This document shows positions 50,259 to 61,989 of a DNA stretch of 64,000 nucleotides, piece after piece. How positions within the stretch are numbered: position 1 is the first letter of the stretch; the number at the start of each line of letters is the position of its first letter. Source of the DNA: Lota lota (Eukaryota; Chordata; Actinopteri; Gadiformes; Lotidae). A program made the position numbers and the translations under genes. The DNA lies in assembly GCA_026745465.1 (NCBI GenBank), contig JACYXH010000842.1, forward strand, positions 1 through 64,000, in the 5' to 3' direction. The notes under the pieces were generated by a model. The model saw only the letters and a program-made list of their open reading frames with translations. It did no database searches and was not told where the DNA came from.

Positions 50259-53200
50259 CTGACGGGAGAACAAGACATGATTAGCTGCTGAACCATTCTT
50301 CATCATCATCATCATCACTAGTACTGTTGTCTTGCATACTTCTTATTCCTCTTCTTTTGCACGTGCCATCTACTCTACAAACATTAACATATAAAGACTA
50401 AATAATATCCTATGACAGGTACTATAGTGGACTAGTGTGCTATAGCACTATTTTAAGATAATTTAAGTTAAACTTAAATGTAAATCCCGTGTGTGTGAGT
50501 GGCTGTCCCAGTCAAAACATTGAAGCCTTTAATATTTTTTTAACTGAATCTACTCCCGCAATATTTACAACACATACACAACTAATTAGCAATAGTCAAT
50601 ATACTTTAAAGATTGGCTGGAAATTAACTGTTGGTACCATAGAACTGGTTCATACATACTATACGTAGACATGTACACATACGTACACATACATACCTAC
50701 ACACACATACTAGACATAAACACACAGAAGCATAGGTATACATACATATAGACAAGTACACATACGTATACACAAGCACATATACATGCTATTTCAATGA
50801 TATAGCATGTTTGATGAATCAAACTAAACAGACACTTACACTTCTTTAGAGCTGGTTTCAGCCTCCACACTCCACCGTGCTCCACCCTGGGGGGGGAAAC
50901 AAAGTGAGACCAGCATGTTGAAACATTCACCTTCATCATCTCATGTCTCATCACTTTCTACACAACATGAGTTCCAGCTGCGTTTTCAAACCACTTCATC
51001 TAGCAGCTGGTTGAATCCTTGTAGGAGACATTGTCCCTGAGTGGTGAGCTGTCCTCTCCATACCTGAGAGTGTCCAGTCTCCAGCGTGGATCCTCCAGTC
51101 CAGCAGAGAGCAGCATAACTCCTGAGTCTCCTGGGTGATTGTAGCTCAGGTCCAGCTCTCTCAGATGGGAGGGGTTGGAGCTCAGAGCTGAGGCCAGAGA
51201 AGCACAGCCTTCCTGTGTGACCAGGCAGCCAGACAAGCTACAAACACACAGGTGTGAATTATAATTTTTCTGGATGTGAATCTGTTCACTGTCCTCTGAT
51301 ATGGAACTTGTGTTGTAACTGTTTATTGAGTCAAACTGACCTGAGAGTTTCCAGTGTACAGTGTGGACTCCCCAGTCCAGCAGAGAGCAGCTTCACTCCT
51401 GAATCCTGCACATCATTGTTACTCAGGTCCAGCTCTCTCAGACTAGAGGAGTTGGAGCTGAGAACTGAGGCCAGAGCTTCACAGCATCTCTCTGACAGAT
51501 GACAGCCATTCAGCCTTCACACAAAATAAACAGACCATGTTAAGAAGTGTGATTAAAATACTTTTCATCTTTTACTTTTAACATAATGAAGGAATTGTGT
51601 TCAAATCATTTAATAGAGATGTTTTATTAATTTAACTAATATGTACTAGTCAATACATTAGATCCTTATTTTCATTCAATATTGGGAGTAAATTGTATAA
51701 TATTGAAGTTATTTTGTAGTGTTAGAAATGATTTTGTATATTAATATTACTTAATTATTTTAAATTAATGTATATTATATATATTACAGGTTAGTAGTAC
51801 ATCTACAGAGATGTTTTGTATATTATTAGAAGGTATATTCCAATATTATGTATATTGTGTTGAGAGCGAGCAGGAAAACACTTTGCAGCACGAGAGCAAA
51901 GACAGCATTTGTGCGCACGGGGCGTCAGTTGTGTGCTGCTTCACTTCACGTGCGCGCTAAATGAATCGTTTCTTCCTCGCAGGCTTTATTATTGCTCTCG
52001 CGATCAGAGAACTACTGAGCGCGAGAGCAGTTAGTGTTTACAATAATGATTTGTGTGCACGGATGTGTTAACGTAGTTGTGAGCACACACAGTCATTTTT
52101 GCTCGCGACTTTGTCAGTGATATGCCGCCATAAACGTTGCAGGCCTGTACGGGCTCAGTGTCACAACGCGAGAGACTGTTCGCTCTTAACGCGAGCAAAA
52201 CAAAGTCCCGGTACCGTTATAGGGAGAGGAGACGACGGATGAAGATAGGCTTACTTTTATATTCTGGTACTATGAATATTGTGTTGCGTGTATTACAATA
52301 CACACAACACTATGTTATATTATAATAGTGTATTATAATACATGTTATGAGTACAAATATGTTTTGTATGTTATTATAACTTTTATATTCTAGTATTATG
52401 TATATTGCTTTGTGTATTGTAATACTTGTTATTAGTGAACCTACAGAGATGATTTGTATGTTACAACTTTAATATTCTAGTATTATGTATATTGTGTTTT
52501 GTGTATTGTAATTCATGTTATTAATGAACCTACAGAGATGTTTTGTATATTATTATAACTTTTATATTATATTATTATGCATATTGTATTGTGTATTGTA
52601 ATACTTGTTATGAGTGAACCTACAAAGATGTTTTGGAGGCTTTGACCACTGGCAGCAGCCTCAGAAGACCCTCCTCTGAAGCAGAGTATTTCTTCAGGTC
52701 AAACACGTCCAGCTCCTCTTCTGATGACAGTAAGATGAAGACCAGAGCTGACCACTGAGCAGGGGAGAGACATTTTCTGGAGAGACTTCCTGATGTCAGG
52801 TACTGTTGGATCTCCTCCACTAGAGAACGGTCGTTCAGCTCATTCAGACAGTGGAACAGATTGATGCTTCTCTCTGGAGAGAGATCTCCTCCTATCTTCT
52901 GCTTGATGTAAGACACCGTACCCTCATTGGTCAGTGATCTACTCCCTGTCGGTTCCAACAGACCTCGTAGGAGAATCTGATTGGTCTCCAGAGAGAGGCC
53001 CAAGAGGAAGCGGAGGAACAAGTCCAGATGTCCGTTCTCACTCTGTAAGGCCTTGTCCACAGCACTCTGGTGAAGATGGAGGAGTTTATCTTCCCTGGAG
53101 GTTGGATGTTCTTCTGAAAGCAGATTGTCACCAGTGTGGATAAAGGACAGAAAGACATACAGGGCAGCCAGAAACTCCTAGATGCTCAGATGGACAAAGC

Positions 53201-56200
53201 AGAACACCTTGTCCTGGTACAGCCCACACTCCTCTTTAAAGATCTGGGTGAACACTCCTGAGTAGACTGAGGCTGCTCTGATATCGATGCCACACTTTGC
53301 CAGGTCTGCCTCGTAGAAGATCAGGTTGCCTTTCTCCAGCTCGTTAAAAGCCAGTTTTCCAAGAGAAACAATGACCTTCCTGCTCTCTGAACTCCAATGT
53401 GGATCTGTTTCAGATCTCCCATGATACTTCTTGTCTCCCTGTATGGACTGAACCCACAGGAAGTGGCTGTACATCTGAGTCACAGTCTTGGGCATCTCGT
53501 CACCTCTCTGAGATGTTTTGAAGAAGTCCTCCAGAACTGTAGCAGTGATCCAACAGAAGACTGGGATGTGACACATGATGTGGAGGCTTCGTGATTTCTT
53601 GACGTGGGAGATGATTGTGCTGGCCAGCGTCTCCTCTCTGAATCTCTTCCTGAAGTACTCCTGCTTCTGTGGATCGGTGAACCCTCTCACCTCTGTCACC
53701 ATGTCAACACACTCAGCAGGGATCTGATTGGCTGCCGCAGGGCGTGTGGTTATCCAGATGCGAGCGGAGGGAAGCAGGTCGCCCCTGATGAGGTTTGTCA
53801 GCAGCACGTCCACTGAGGTTGACTTTGTGACATCAGTCCAGATCTGGTTGTTCTGGAAGTCCAGAGGAAGTCGACACTCATCCAGACCATCCAAGATGAA
53901 GACAACTTGGAACCGGTCGTATCTGCAGATTCCTGCTTCTTTGGTCTCAATAAAGAAGTGGTGAAGAAGTTCCACCAAGCTAAACTCTTTCCCTTTCAGT
54001 AAATTCAGCTCTCTGAAAGCGAAGAGAAATGTGAAGTGTATGTCGTGGTTGGCTTTGCCTTCAGCCCAGTCCAGAGTGAATTTGTGTGTTAAGATTGTTT
54101 TACCAATGCCGGCAACTCCAGTTGTCATTATTGTTCTGATTGGTTGATCTTGTCCAGGTAAGGGTTTAAAGATGTCATCACATTTGATTGGTGTTTCCAC
54201 CTTGGCTGGTTTCCTTGAAGCTCTTTCAATCAGTCTGACCTCATGTTCCTTGTTGACCTCTCCACTGCCTCTCTCTGTGATGAAGAGCTCTGTGTAGAAG
54301 TCATTCAGACCTGTTGGCTGTCCTGCTTTAGCGATTCCCTCAAACACACACCGGAACTTCTCCTTCATTAGAGACTTGATTTTATGTTGGCACTTCTCAG
54401 CAGCATATCCTAAATGAGAAAGCATCAGAAGACATCAGTTAGTGGATGGTGACATCAGTGAAAACATGTTAATATTTCCTGCAAAATAATCAACATGATA
54501 TTTAGTGGCTTCATTACTTGTGGTCGGAGAAGCTGGTCATGACAAGGACTGCATGGTACAGATTCAAAATGTTCAGGATTATTTTGTTATTTCAACAGCA
54601 ATATGATTGGCCTAATGATAGTAATAATGATAGTGAATCAGTGGATAGTGACTTGCTATGCTGATATAACAAGACTGAGTTATTCTGCTTTTGATCTGCA
54701 GTGTAATGTTTAACATTCTTTAACCTGATAGACCCACAATAACCCTACACATCTGGATCAAACCATTTAACCTGATACCTCACAATAACCCTACATATCT
54801 GGATAAAAAGACCCACAATAACCCTACACATCTGGATCAAACCATTTAACCTGATACCCACAATAACCCTACACATCTGGATCAAACCATTTAACCTGAT
54901 ACCCACAATAACCGTACATATCAGGATCAAACCATTTACCCTGATACCCCCACAATAACCCTACATATCTCGATCAAACCATTTAACCTGATACCTCAAA
55001 ATAACCCTACATATCTGGATAAAAGGACCCACAATAATCCTACACATCTGGATCAAACCATTTAACCCGATACCCCCACAATAACCCAACATATCTGGAT
55101 CAAACCATTTAACCTGATAGACCCACAATAACCCTACATATGTGGATCAAACCATTTAACCTGATTCTCCCAGAGTAACCCTACATATCTGGATTAAACC
55201 ATTTAACCTAATAGACCCACAATAACCCTATATATCTGGATCACACCATTTAACCTGGTAGACCAACAATAACCCTACATATCAGGATCAAACCATTTCA
55301 CCTGATACCCCCACAATAACCCTACATATCTGGATCAAACCATTTAACCTGACTCGCCCAGAGTAACCCTACATATCTGGATCAAACCATTTAACCTGAT
55401 AGACCAACAATAACCCTACATATCTGGATCAAACCATTTAACCTGAGACCCCCAGAATAACCCTACATATCTGGAACAAACCATTTAACCCCCAAGAGGA
55501 AAGATATCTCCACATTGAAGAGTTAGAAATGTAGAAATATCACATTATGTAATTTAGTCTGAACTGTGCAAAAAAAGAGTTTCATACTGCTCTTCAAATT
55601 AAGTATTTATTCTCTCTTCAAAATAAGAGTATCTTACCGCCTAACAGTGTGTCGGCCAGTTCCTCCTGGTTCATCTCCATCAGGCAGAGCTTTGTGATGT
55701 CTACCACTCCCTCTATGGCGCGCCTCCTCTGCTCCTCGTTCTTACCATCCACCTCCTCCTCCCTCTGACTCTCTGAGCATTGTGGGTAATCTGGGAAGAG
55801 AACCCTCCAGAGCTTCTTCAGCTCCTTGTCTAGAAAAGCGTGTGCATTCTCCTCAGCTCTCTGGAACAGAACAAACATCAAGGATAACTTTACTCTGAAC
55901 TAGCTGAGGACATCAGAAGCATCTGTCCTAGATTCACGTTTGTCTAAAGAGGGAAGGCTGGAGACTATTAGCACCACAAGAGATGCTTTCTAATGTTCAT
56001 GTAGAGCTAAATAAAAATATCTTGTTGGACATTTACACACCTTGATCAGCTCTATTTGATGCTTCTGTACAGAGTGAGCACTGGTAACCTTTGACCTCTG
56101 CTGTTGTTGTCTGTGGAGAAAACACACAATCTATTGTATTTCCTTTGACTTGTAAACATCAGTATCAGTAGAGTCTGATAACAACCAACTGGTCTGTTTT

Positions 56201-59200
56201 CATTGCCTGTTTGAAACTCCCACCTCTCCTCTCTGGAAGGGCATCCATCTTTAAAGTTTGTAGGAATACCCATAGACCTGTCACTCTTCATGGAGACACA
56301 GCTGGGTCCAGGGGAGTCTGCTCTCTCCTGCCTCCTTCTAGAATAACAAACACCATCTTGAAGTTATGATTTGTGGATGTCGTTTCATTTGATCATTTAT
56401 TGCAGGATTGTTCAACTTTTTTCTTATTAGGGTCAGGTTATTGTTATTATTGCATTGAAGCACTGACATATGAACATAGAAAAACAACACTAAATACTGT
56501 GCATAGAGAGTGTTGATTCACAATGTGTTTATCTAACATAGAAAATAGGGCAATCAGTTTAGAAATTTCTACACAGAACTGTGTTATTCTTCATGTATTC
56601 TGTTCTTCAATAAATAGCTTCACCTCAAAAGATAAATTCAAATTGATTAAATGAATAAGGCAGATAAAAAGACAGTTTAACCTGAAACCTATACAAATCT
56701 GCTACAAGAAGTCTTATGATTAATTTCATTCAAACTACAACAGGACATTGGTACTGTTTGGATAGACAGTACCAATCATCAGTCTCTACATCTCCAAGGA
56801 CAGCTAGCATGCGGTCCTGTGAAGGGTTTCTTATTTGGACCAAGAAGCGACACGGAGGGAGGCTATGGTACTGCTCTCTGGTTCCCAACAGGACCGGGCC
56901 GTTATAGCACCCTCTGGTGGTCGTTCAGAGAGGTTCTGCACTTTGATTAAACCAGCATCAACCAGAACCATCGGGTGTGTTCCATTGAAGCTGGACTGAT
57001 GCCTGATGAGGTGCCGTCTCACATTGTGTTCTTCTGTTACTGTGATAGCCGTGTTGCAGATCAACATATGGGCTTTGGTCCCTCATTACTAAACTGATAT
57101 TTCACAGTCCACTCCTCCTTTAAATGTCCAGTTTCATTGTCTACCTTTCGCATTTCCAACGTGTACAACCCCTTTTTAGCTCTGGAAACGCTTTGCCACA
57201 GCAGAGACAGACGTTGGCCCACACACAGAGAGGGCGGGTCTTATGGGCGGGACTAAGTGGACAAAACAGGTTCCTATTGGAGGAAATTGAACTGGCTCTA
57301 TTTCTTGCTCAGAAACAGCTTTCTCCTGGGGGTAGTTGATCCTGATTGTTTATGTTCTGATAAATGATTGGCGGGCCGAATCAAGATGATCTGCAGGCCG
57401 CCAGTTGAATAGCCCTGATTTATTGGCTGAATCCTCACCTTTTCTTAGAAGGTTGCTGATTTCCATCTTTAAACTTAACAGGTGGATCCATAGACCTGTC
57501 ACTCTTCATGGAGACACAGCTGGGTCCAGGGGAGTCTGCTCTCTCTTGCCTCCTTTGAGGAAAACAAACACCATCTTGAAGTTAGGATTTGTGGATGTTG
57601 TTTCACTTTATCATTTATTGCAAAGCTACTCAAATACTTTCTCATGAGGGTCAGATTATTCAAATGGAAATATAAGGGGGGGGGGCAGAAAAATGAAGTT
57701 ATTATGGCATTTAAGCATCTACATGTTGACATAAAAGCAAACTAAATACCCTTCAAACTGTGCATAGTGTTTATTCACAATGTGTTTAGCTAACAGAAAA
57801 TAGGGTAGCCAGTTTATACACTTCTACACAGACCTGTGTTATTCTTCATGTATAATAAGTTTCAAGAAATCACTTCACCTCAGAATATCAATTCAAAACT
57901 GATTCAATAAATGGGGCAGTTCGAAAGACATTGAACCTTTTAACATTAAACCTATAAAATCTGCTATAAGTATTCTTATTATTCATTTCATTCATACTAT
58001 TCAAATCAACAGTCAAGAATAAACGGCCTCAGCCATAAATCAATCTAGCGCCAAGTGATCATGTGATCGGACATTGTTACTGTTCAGATAGACTAAATGT
58101 TCTTCTTCACCTCATCATCGGTCTCTACAGCATGCGGTCCTGTGAAGGGTTTCTTATTTGGACCAAGACGTGACACGGAGGGAGGCTATGGTACTGCTCT
58201 CTGGTTCTGAACAGGACCGGGCCGTTGTAGCACCCTCTGGTGGTCGTTCAGAGAGGTGCTGCCCTTTGATTCAACCAGCATCAGAACCATCGGGTGTGTT
58301 CCATTGAAGCTGGACTGATGCGTGATGAGGTGCCGTCTCACATTGTGTTCTTCTGTTACTGGGATAGCCGTGTTGCAGATCAACATATGGGCTTTGGTCC
58401 CTCATTACTAAACTGATATTTCACAGTCCATTCCTCCTTTAAATGCTCATTGTCTACCTTTCGCCTTTCCAATGTGGACAACCACTTTTTAACTCTCGAA
58501 CCGCTTTGCCACAGCAGAGACAGACGTTGGCCCACGCACAGAGGGCGGGTCATAGGGGCGGGATAATGTTGACAAAACGGGTTCCTATTGGAGGAAATTT
58601 AACTGGCTCTATTTCTTGCTCAGAAACAGCTTTCTCCTGGGGGTAATTTATCCTGATTGTTTATGTTCTGATAAATGATCGGCAGGCCGGATCAAGATGA
58701 TCTGCAGGCCGCCAGTTGAATAGCCCTGATTTATTGGCTGAATCCTCACCTTTTCTTAGAAGGTTGCTGATTTCCATCTTTAAACTTAACAGGTGGATCC
58801 ATAGACCTGTCACTCTTCATGGAGACACAGCTGGGTCCAGGGGAGTCTGCTCTCTCTTGCCTCCTTTGAGGAAAACAAACACCATCTTGAAGTTAGGATT
58901 TGTGGATGTTGTTTCACTTTATCATTTATTGCAAAGCTACTCAAATACTTTCTCATGAGGGTCAGATTATTCAAATGGAAATATAAGGGGGGGGGGGCAG
59001 AAAAATGAAGTTATTATGGCATTTAAGCATCTACATGTTGACATAAAAGCAAACTAAATACCCTTCAAACTGTGCATAGTGATTATTCACAATGTGTTTA
59101 GCTAACAGAAAATAGGGTAGCCAGTTTATACACTTCTACACAGACCTGTGTTATTCTTCATGTATAATAAGTTTCAAGAAATCACTTCACCTCAGAATAT

Positions 59201-61660
59201 CAATTCAAAACTGATTCAATAAATGGGGCAGTTCGAAAGACATTGAACCTTTTAACATTAAACCTATAAAATCTGCTATAAGTATTCTTATTATTCATAC
59301 TATTCAAATCAACAGTCAAGAATAAACCGCCAGTTGAATAGCCCTGATTTATTGGCTGAATCCTCACCTTTTCTTAGAAGGTTGCTGATTTTCATCTTTA
59401 AACTTAACAGGTGGATCCATAGATTGGTCACTCTTCATGGAGACACAGCTGGGTCCAGGGGAGTCTGCTCTCTCCTGCTGGACTCTTCTAGAAAAACAAG
59501 AACCAGGATTTATGGATGTTTGATAGATGCTGTATTTGTATAATCTCTGATGAATCCTCACCTCCTCTTCATGGAGACACAGCTGGGTCCAGGGGAGTCT
59601 GCTCTCTCCTGCTGCTCTGGGCGTCAACACAACACACACACAGATTTTACTCAGACTAATGATGGAGTCATGATATATCACTGCTGAGCTCTGAGATGGA
59701 CAACAGTCACAGACAGTGAGAGATCCTCTTCTTACCTCTTAGCTTTGCTCTGGCGGCCATGTTCCCCAGACAGAGTGGTTTTAGAGGTAGGACTCCCCCC
59801 CTCTCTCTCTCCTCATTCATAGTAGACTGGTGACCTGGACACAAACACAACTAATTTATCACTTCAATGGCCTTTTTAACTTGAGACAACACATCTCTTT
59901 GAAAGAAGATCATTGTAACTACACAACACTAAACCGTTATTGACGTCATAAAACCATCAACATTAACCCCACAACATAACCACACTGACCTCACTGCAGT
60001 ACAGATGTGTACAGCAGATGAGAAGATTAAACACCTTGGAGACTGTAACTGTGCTTAAACTAATACAATTTACTTAAATAAAAACTCATCATAGTACAAT
60101 TAAAAGTAAAGAATTATTTAATCATTTTTCAACTGGAACAAAATCTGAATTCTGTCACTTTACTGAACCACAGATTCCATATAAATCAACTGGTGAAGCT
60201 CAATACATCTATATGGTATCCTCTTATTATCGTGATATAATAGTTTATTTCAGCATTACGAGGAGACGCTGGCCAACGAGTCTCTTTCTCTCCCTCTATG
60301 GCTCCAGCTGTGGTTCAAACCACAGGAACCGAGTCTATACCCGCAGGAACCCCCCTGTGGAAGTGGTTCAGTCCAGCAACACGTCACTAGGAGGATTTAT
60401 ATAACGGGCCCATCCCAAGTCATCGCGCTACGCGTAAATATTATTGTGTTTGCAAACCAAGTCACACTATTGTCCTCATGTGTCTTATTAGTGTGTTTGC
60501 AAAGCAATTGTAATCATGTTTCTTATTATTATTATTGTGGTTGCAAAGCAAGCCACACTATTGATATCATGTGTATTTTTATTATTTTCCTTATATAATT
60601 ATCCGCTATAACTCGTGGTCAAACCTTTAAACCGTTTAAAAAGAAAAAAAATCGGCAACTTGGTATCTGGGTCTTATTCAACATGCTGAATATTTTTGCC
60701 TCAAGGACCCATAAGGTCTGTCTAGATTTTGCTGTACCTTGAACGTTTTGGAAAAACTTGAAAGAAAAAGGGAAAACTGACCCACTGTTGCAGGTGCTCA
60801 GCGAGCTTTTTATAATGGATGTCAATGGGGATAAAATGCTGACTTCAACCATTCCAAAGGCGAACAACGCAGAGTTGTACATGGTGGTACACGTTTAGAA
60901 ACCGGGCGTAAGCAGGTCTGCAAAAAGTGAAGGACCTCTTTGGCGGCAGGGGGCGCCATACCGCGCTATCAAACAAAAAGGATCAGCCCCATTATTCAAC
61001 CAATCACAAGTCCGCTTCAAAGCGGCGCAGGGACTTGAAACTTGGCTCGCTAGCACTTTAGCCTCGCTAGCATTAGCATGTCAGCACACGGAATATTGCG
61101 CACACAATGAGTTGGCTCATGCAACCACACGCATTTTCTAGTGTGAAAATGTCTAGTTTTACTTGTGATTTAAATAGAAGGACATTCAGAGGATTTCTGT
61201 CACGTCCTTCTTTTCATTTTGAGTAGCATCAAGACAAATAAATCACTTGAATATTGAACGCAATGCTCAATTTACCACTCGGGTTAGAAAAGCACAACAG
61301 TGAAACATTAACTAACGTTGTATTTCTCTAAAGTAAACTGTCTTTAGTTGATAAGCGTTACACGGACATTATTCCCAAGATGAGATCATTATTATATACC
61401 AGTAACATAAAGACAATATAAACTGTCGTAAACTGTAGGCTTACCTTATCTGTTCCGTGATTAAAATGTGTTGTGCCCCATACGGTATAAACTTATAAAA
61501 GTGTAAATGCAAGGGAAGAAATTAAAAGAAGGTCGAAGTGTTCCTAAAATAAGTAAATCAGGGAAAAGGGATTAAAAGTGGATTTAGAGAAAGATTGATC
61601 ACCAACGCTCCACACTGCGAAAGAATCAAGTTCAGATGAGGAAGTAGACTTGAACCATAA
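49708..61660 (-). CDS. NLRC3-like fish NLR (FISNA-NACHT-LRR-B30.2), probably disabled
   Basis: Gene span on the minus strand, assembled from exons with matching splice sites and phases. It comprises a 5' untranslated exon, a short start exon, repeated linker exons, two small exons leading into FISNA, a 1.8-kb NACHT/winged-helix exon, two 174-nt LRR exons, a 47-nt linker and a B30.2 exon. This is the architecture of the large teleost-specific NLR-C group, cytoplasmic ATP-binding immune receptors. Two lesions are visible: a TAG at 53,178-53,180 where the family has a codon for Gln, and a start-exon ATG out of frame with the rest. All other exons join in frame. It may be a pseudogene or carry sequence errors. 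Confidence 0.85.
50840..50886 (-). CDS. NLR linker exon before B30.2
   Basis: 47 nt encoding [16 protein letters not shown] plus the first base of a Tyr codon. The acceptor is CCCCCCCAG|GGTGG and the donor AAGT|GTAAGTG. The DHGGE-like linker is standard between LRR and PRY in fish NLRs. Phase 1-in/1-out keeps the frame. Confidence 0.85.
51064..51237 (-). CDS. NLR LRR exon 2
   Basis: 174 nt, the typical size for fish NLR LRR exons. It encodes [18 protein letters not shown], then [16 protein letters not shown] and LLSAGLEDP. Splice sites are TTTGTAG|CTTG and CTCAG|GTATGG. Phase is preserved. Confidence 0.92.
51341..51514 (-). CDS. NLR LRR exon 1
   Basis: 174 nt encoding [34 protein letters not shown] and [11 protein letters not shown]. 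Splice sites are GTGAAG|GCTG and CTCAG|GTCAG. With only two such exons visible, the LRR domain is short. Confidence 0.92.
51515..52620. repeat. NLR intron: ~89-bp AT-rich tandem repeat split by a GC-richer insert
   Basis: Units with CTACAGAGATG (51,803; 52,441; 52,530; 52,620) and TTCTAGTATTATGTATATTG recur every ~89-90 bp. Between about 51,860 and 52,260 a different sequence rich in GCGAGAGC/GCTCGCG motifs interrupts the array and looks like an inserted element; I could not define its ends. The last unit reaches the splice donor of the NACHT exon. Confidence 0.7.
52624..54409 (-). CDS. NLR NACHT / winged-helix exon with internal TAG
   Basis: 1,786 nt, acceptor CATTTAG|GATATG, donor ACATCTTT|GTAGGT (a weak, non-consensus donor). 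The end of FISNA ([16 protein letters not shown]-like [25 protein letters not shown]) leads into NACHT. Walker A is GVAGIGKT (about 54,093-54,127) and Walker B is FILDGLDE (about 53,878-53,903); a sensor-type [13 protein letters not shown] follows. Then come winged-helix and NLR-associated segments ([46 protein letters not shown]). The TAG at 53,180-53,178 splits it between HLSI and EFLAALYVF; reading continues in the same frame to the donor without another stop. Confidence 0.92.
53178..53180 (-). other. Premature stop TAG in NLR
   Basis: The family sequence here is [13 protein letters not shown]. This copy reads ATC TAG GAG TTT, so a single C-to-T change in CAG explains it. Downstream coding (winged helix, LRR, B30.2) is otherwise intact. 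Confidence 0.85.
54715..55495. repeat. ~45-48-bp minisatellite in NLR intron, ~17 units
   Basis: Unit built from AATAACCCTACATATCTGG, ATCAAACCATTTAACCTGAT and ACCCACAAT-type variants. Units vary in length and base. Located between the NACHT and FISNA exons. Confidence 0.93.
55638..55860 (-). CDS. NLR FISNA exon
   Basis: 223 nt, phase 0 in and phase 1 out. It encodes [56 protein letters not shown] and ADTLLGG. This is the FISNA pattern (KxLxPDYPxCSE, then a helix with MNQxxLAxTL) found N-terminal to NACHT in fish NLRs. Splice sites are TTCCAG|AGAGC and GGCG|GTAAGA. Confidence 0.9.
56041..56110 (-). CDS. NLR short exon before FISNA
   Basis: 70 nt encoding [20 protein letters not shown] then LIK. 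The acceptor is CTCCACAG|ACAAC and the donor ATCAAG|GTGTGT. It joins exon 56,224 (phase 2) and FISNA (phase 0) in frame. Confidence 0.85.
56224..56337 (-). CDS. NLR linker exon (repeat-type), intact splice sites
   Basis: 114 nt, phase 2 in and out. It encodes [20 protein letters not shown] then [17 protein letters not shown]. The [18 protein letters not shown] motif is characteristic of fish NLRC3-like N-termini. Splice sites are TTCTAG|AAGG and GAGAG|GTGGGA. Confidence 0.88.
57439..57555 (-). pseudogene. NLR linker exon copy E, acceptor lost
   Basis: Same exon type ([20 protein letters not shown], then [13 protein letters not shown]). The donor AAAAG|GTGAGG is intact, but the acceptor reads TCCTCA|AAGGAGG where others have CTAG|AAGGAGG. 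An AAAG|GAGG three nt inside could rescue it in frame, losing one residue. It is part of a ~1.3-kb tandem duplication with copy D. Confidence 0.7.
58750..58866 (-). pseudogene. NLR linker exon copy D, acceptor lost
   Basis: Near-identical to copy E 1,311 bp away, with the same altered acceptor. Flanking introns (e.g. 56,700-57,440 against 58,020-58,750) are duplicated too. Confidence 0.7.
59368..59487 (-). CDS. NLR linker exon copy C, intact splice sites
   Basis: 120 nt, phase 2 in and out. It encodes [20 protein letters not shown] then [19 protein letters not shown]. The acceptor is TTCTAG|AAGAG and the donor AAAAG|GTGAGG. Confidence 0.85.
59573..59619 (-). pseudogene. Truncated NLR linker exon copy B
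   Basis: Only the [17 protein letters not shown] part remains before a GAG|GTGAGG donor. No acceptor position gives phase 2 with the QQERADSP frame, so this piece is probably skipped or decayed. Confidence 0.6.
59736..59834 (-). CDS. NLR first coding exon, frame inconsistent
   Basis: Acceptor GTCCAG|GTCACC, ATG at 59,820, donor CTAAGAG|GTAAGA. The frame that joins exon C ([12 protein letters not shown], then SKAK) is not that of the ATG. A stop lies upstream in the joining frame and a C7 run (59,794-59,800) lies between. One additional base in that run would align them. It is either a real frameshift or a homopolymer error. Confidence 0.7.
59835..61446. other. NLR first intron
   Basis: Holds the old dispersed repeat shared with 44,690-45,290 (about 60,600-61,060) and AT-rich sequence. 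No independent gene was seen. Confidence 0.6.
61447..61660 (-). other. NLR 5' untranslated exon / promoter region (predicted)
   Basis: The minus-strand donor AGATAAG|GTAAGC at about 61,441-61,447 is conserved in the orphan copy at 32,391, as is the sequence to its right. The exact exon start is unknown. Confidence 0.5.
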
Positions 61661-61989
61661 CGTAAAATACTGTGAAGCACCAGCAGGAACCGCCCCCTCT
61701 GTGATAGCCAATCACAGCCTCTATTCCCTCACAGGAACCCTCCCCTCTCTGTGAGAGCCAATGGGGGCTGCGGTATGTGGTTGTCGGGTATGTCGGAACA
61801 CCGCGTCTTTTCAAGGAAAGCAAAGGGTCCTAGCCTTCAGAAAAGCGCGCACACACGCGCTGTGAGCTGGAGTCCGCGCTGTTGTCGTTCACGCCTGCAC
61901 CACAGGGCAAAGACGAGCTGAGGGAGTGATATTTCATTACATAACTCAACAATATACAAACATCTTGGGTTGGGTCATGAATGCTGGCT

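Noticed and set aside
53397..53964. Plus-strand ORFs inside the NLR NACHT exon
   Set aside because: Antisense to a well-supported exon.
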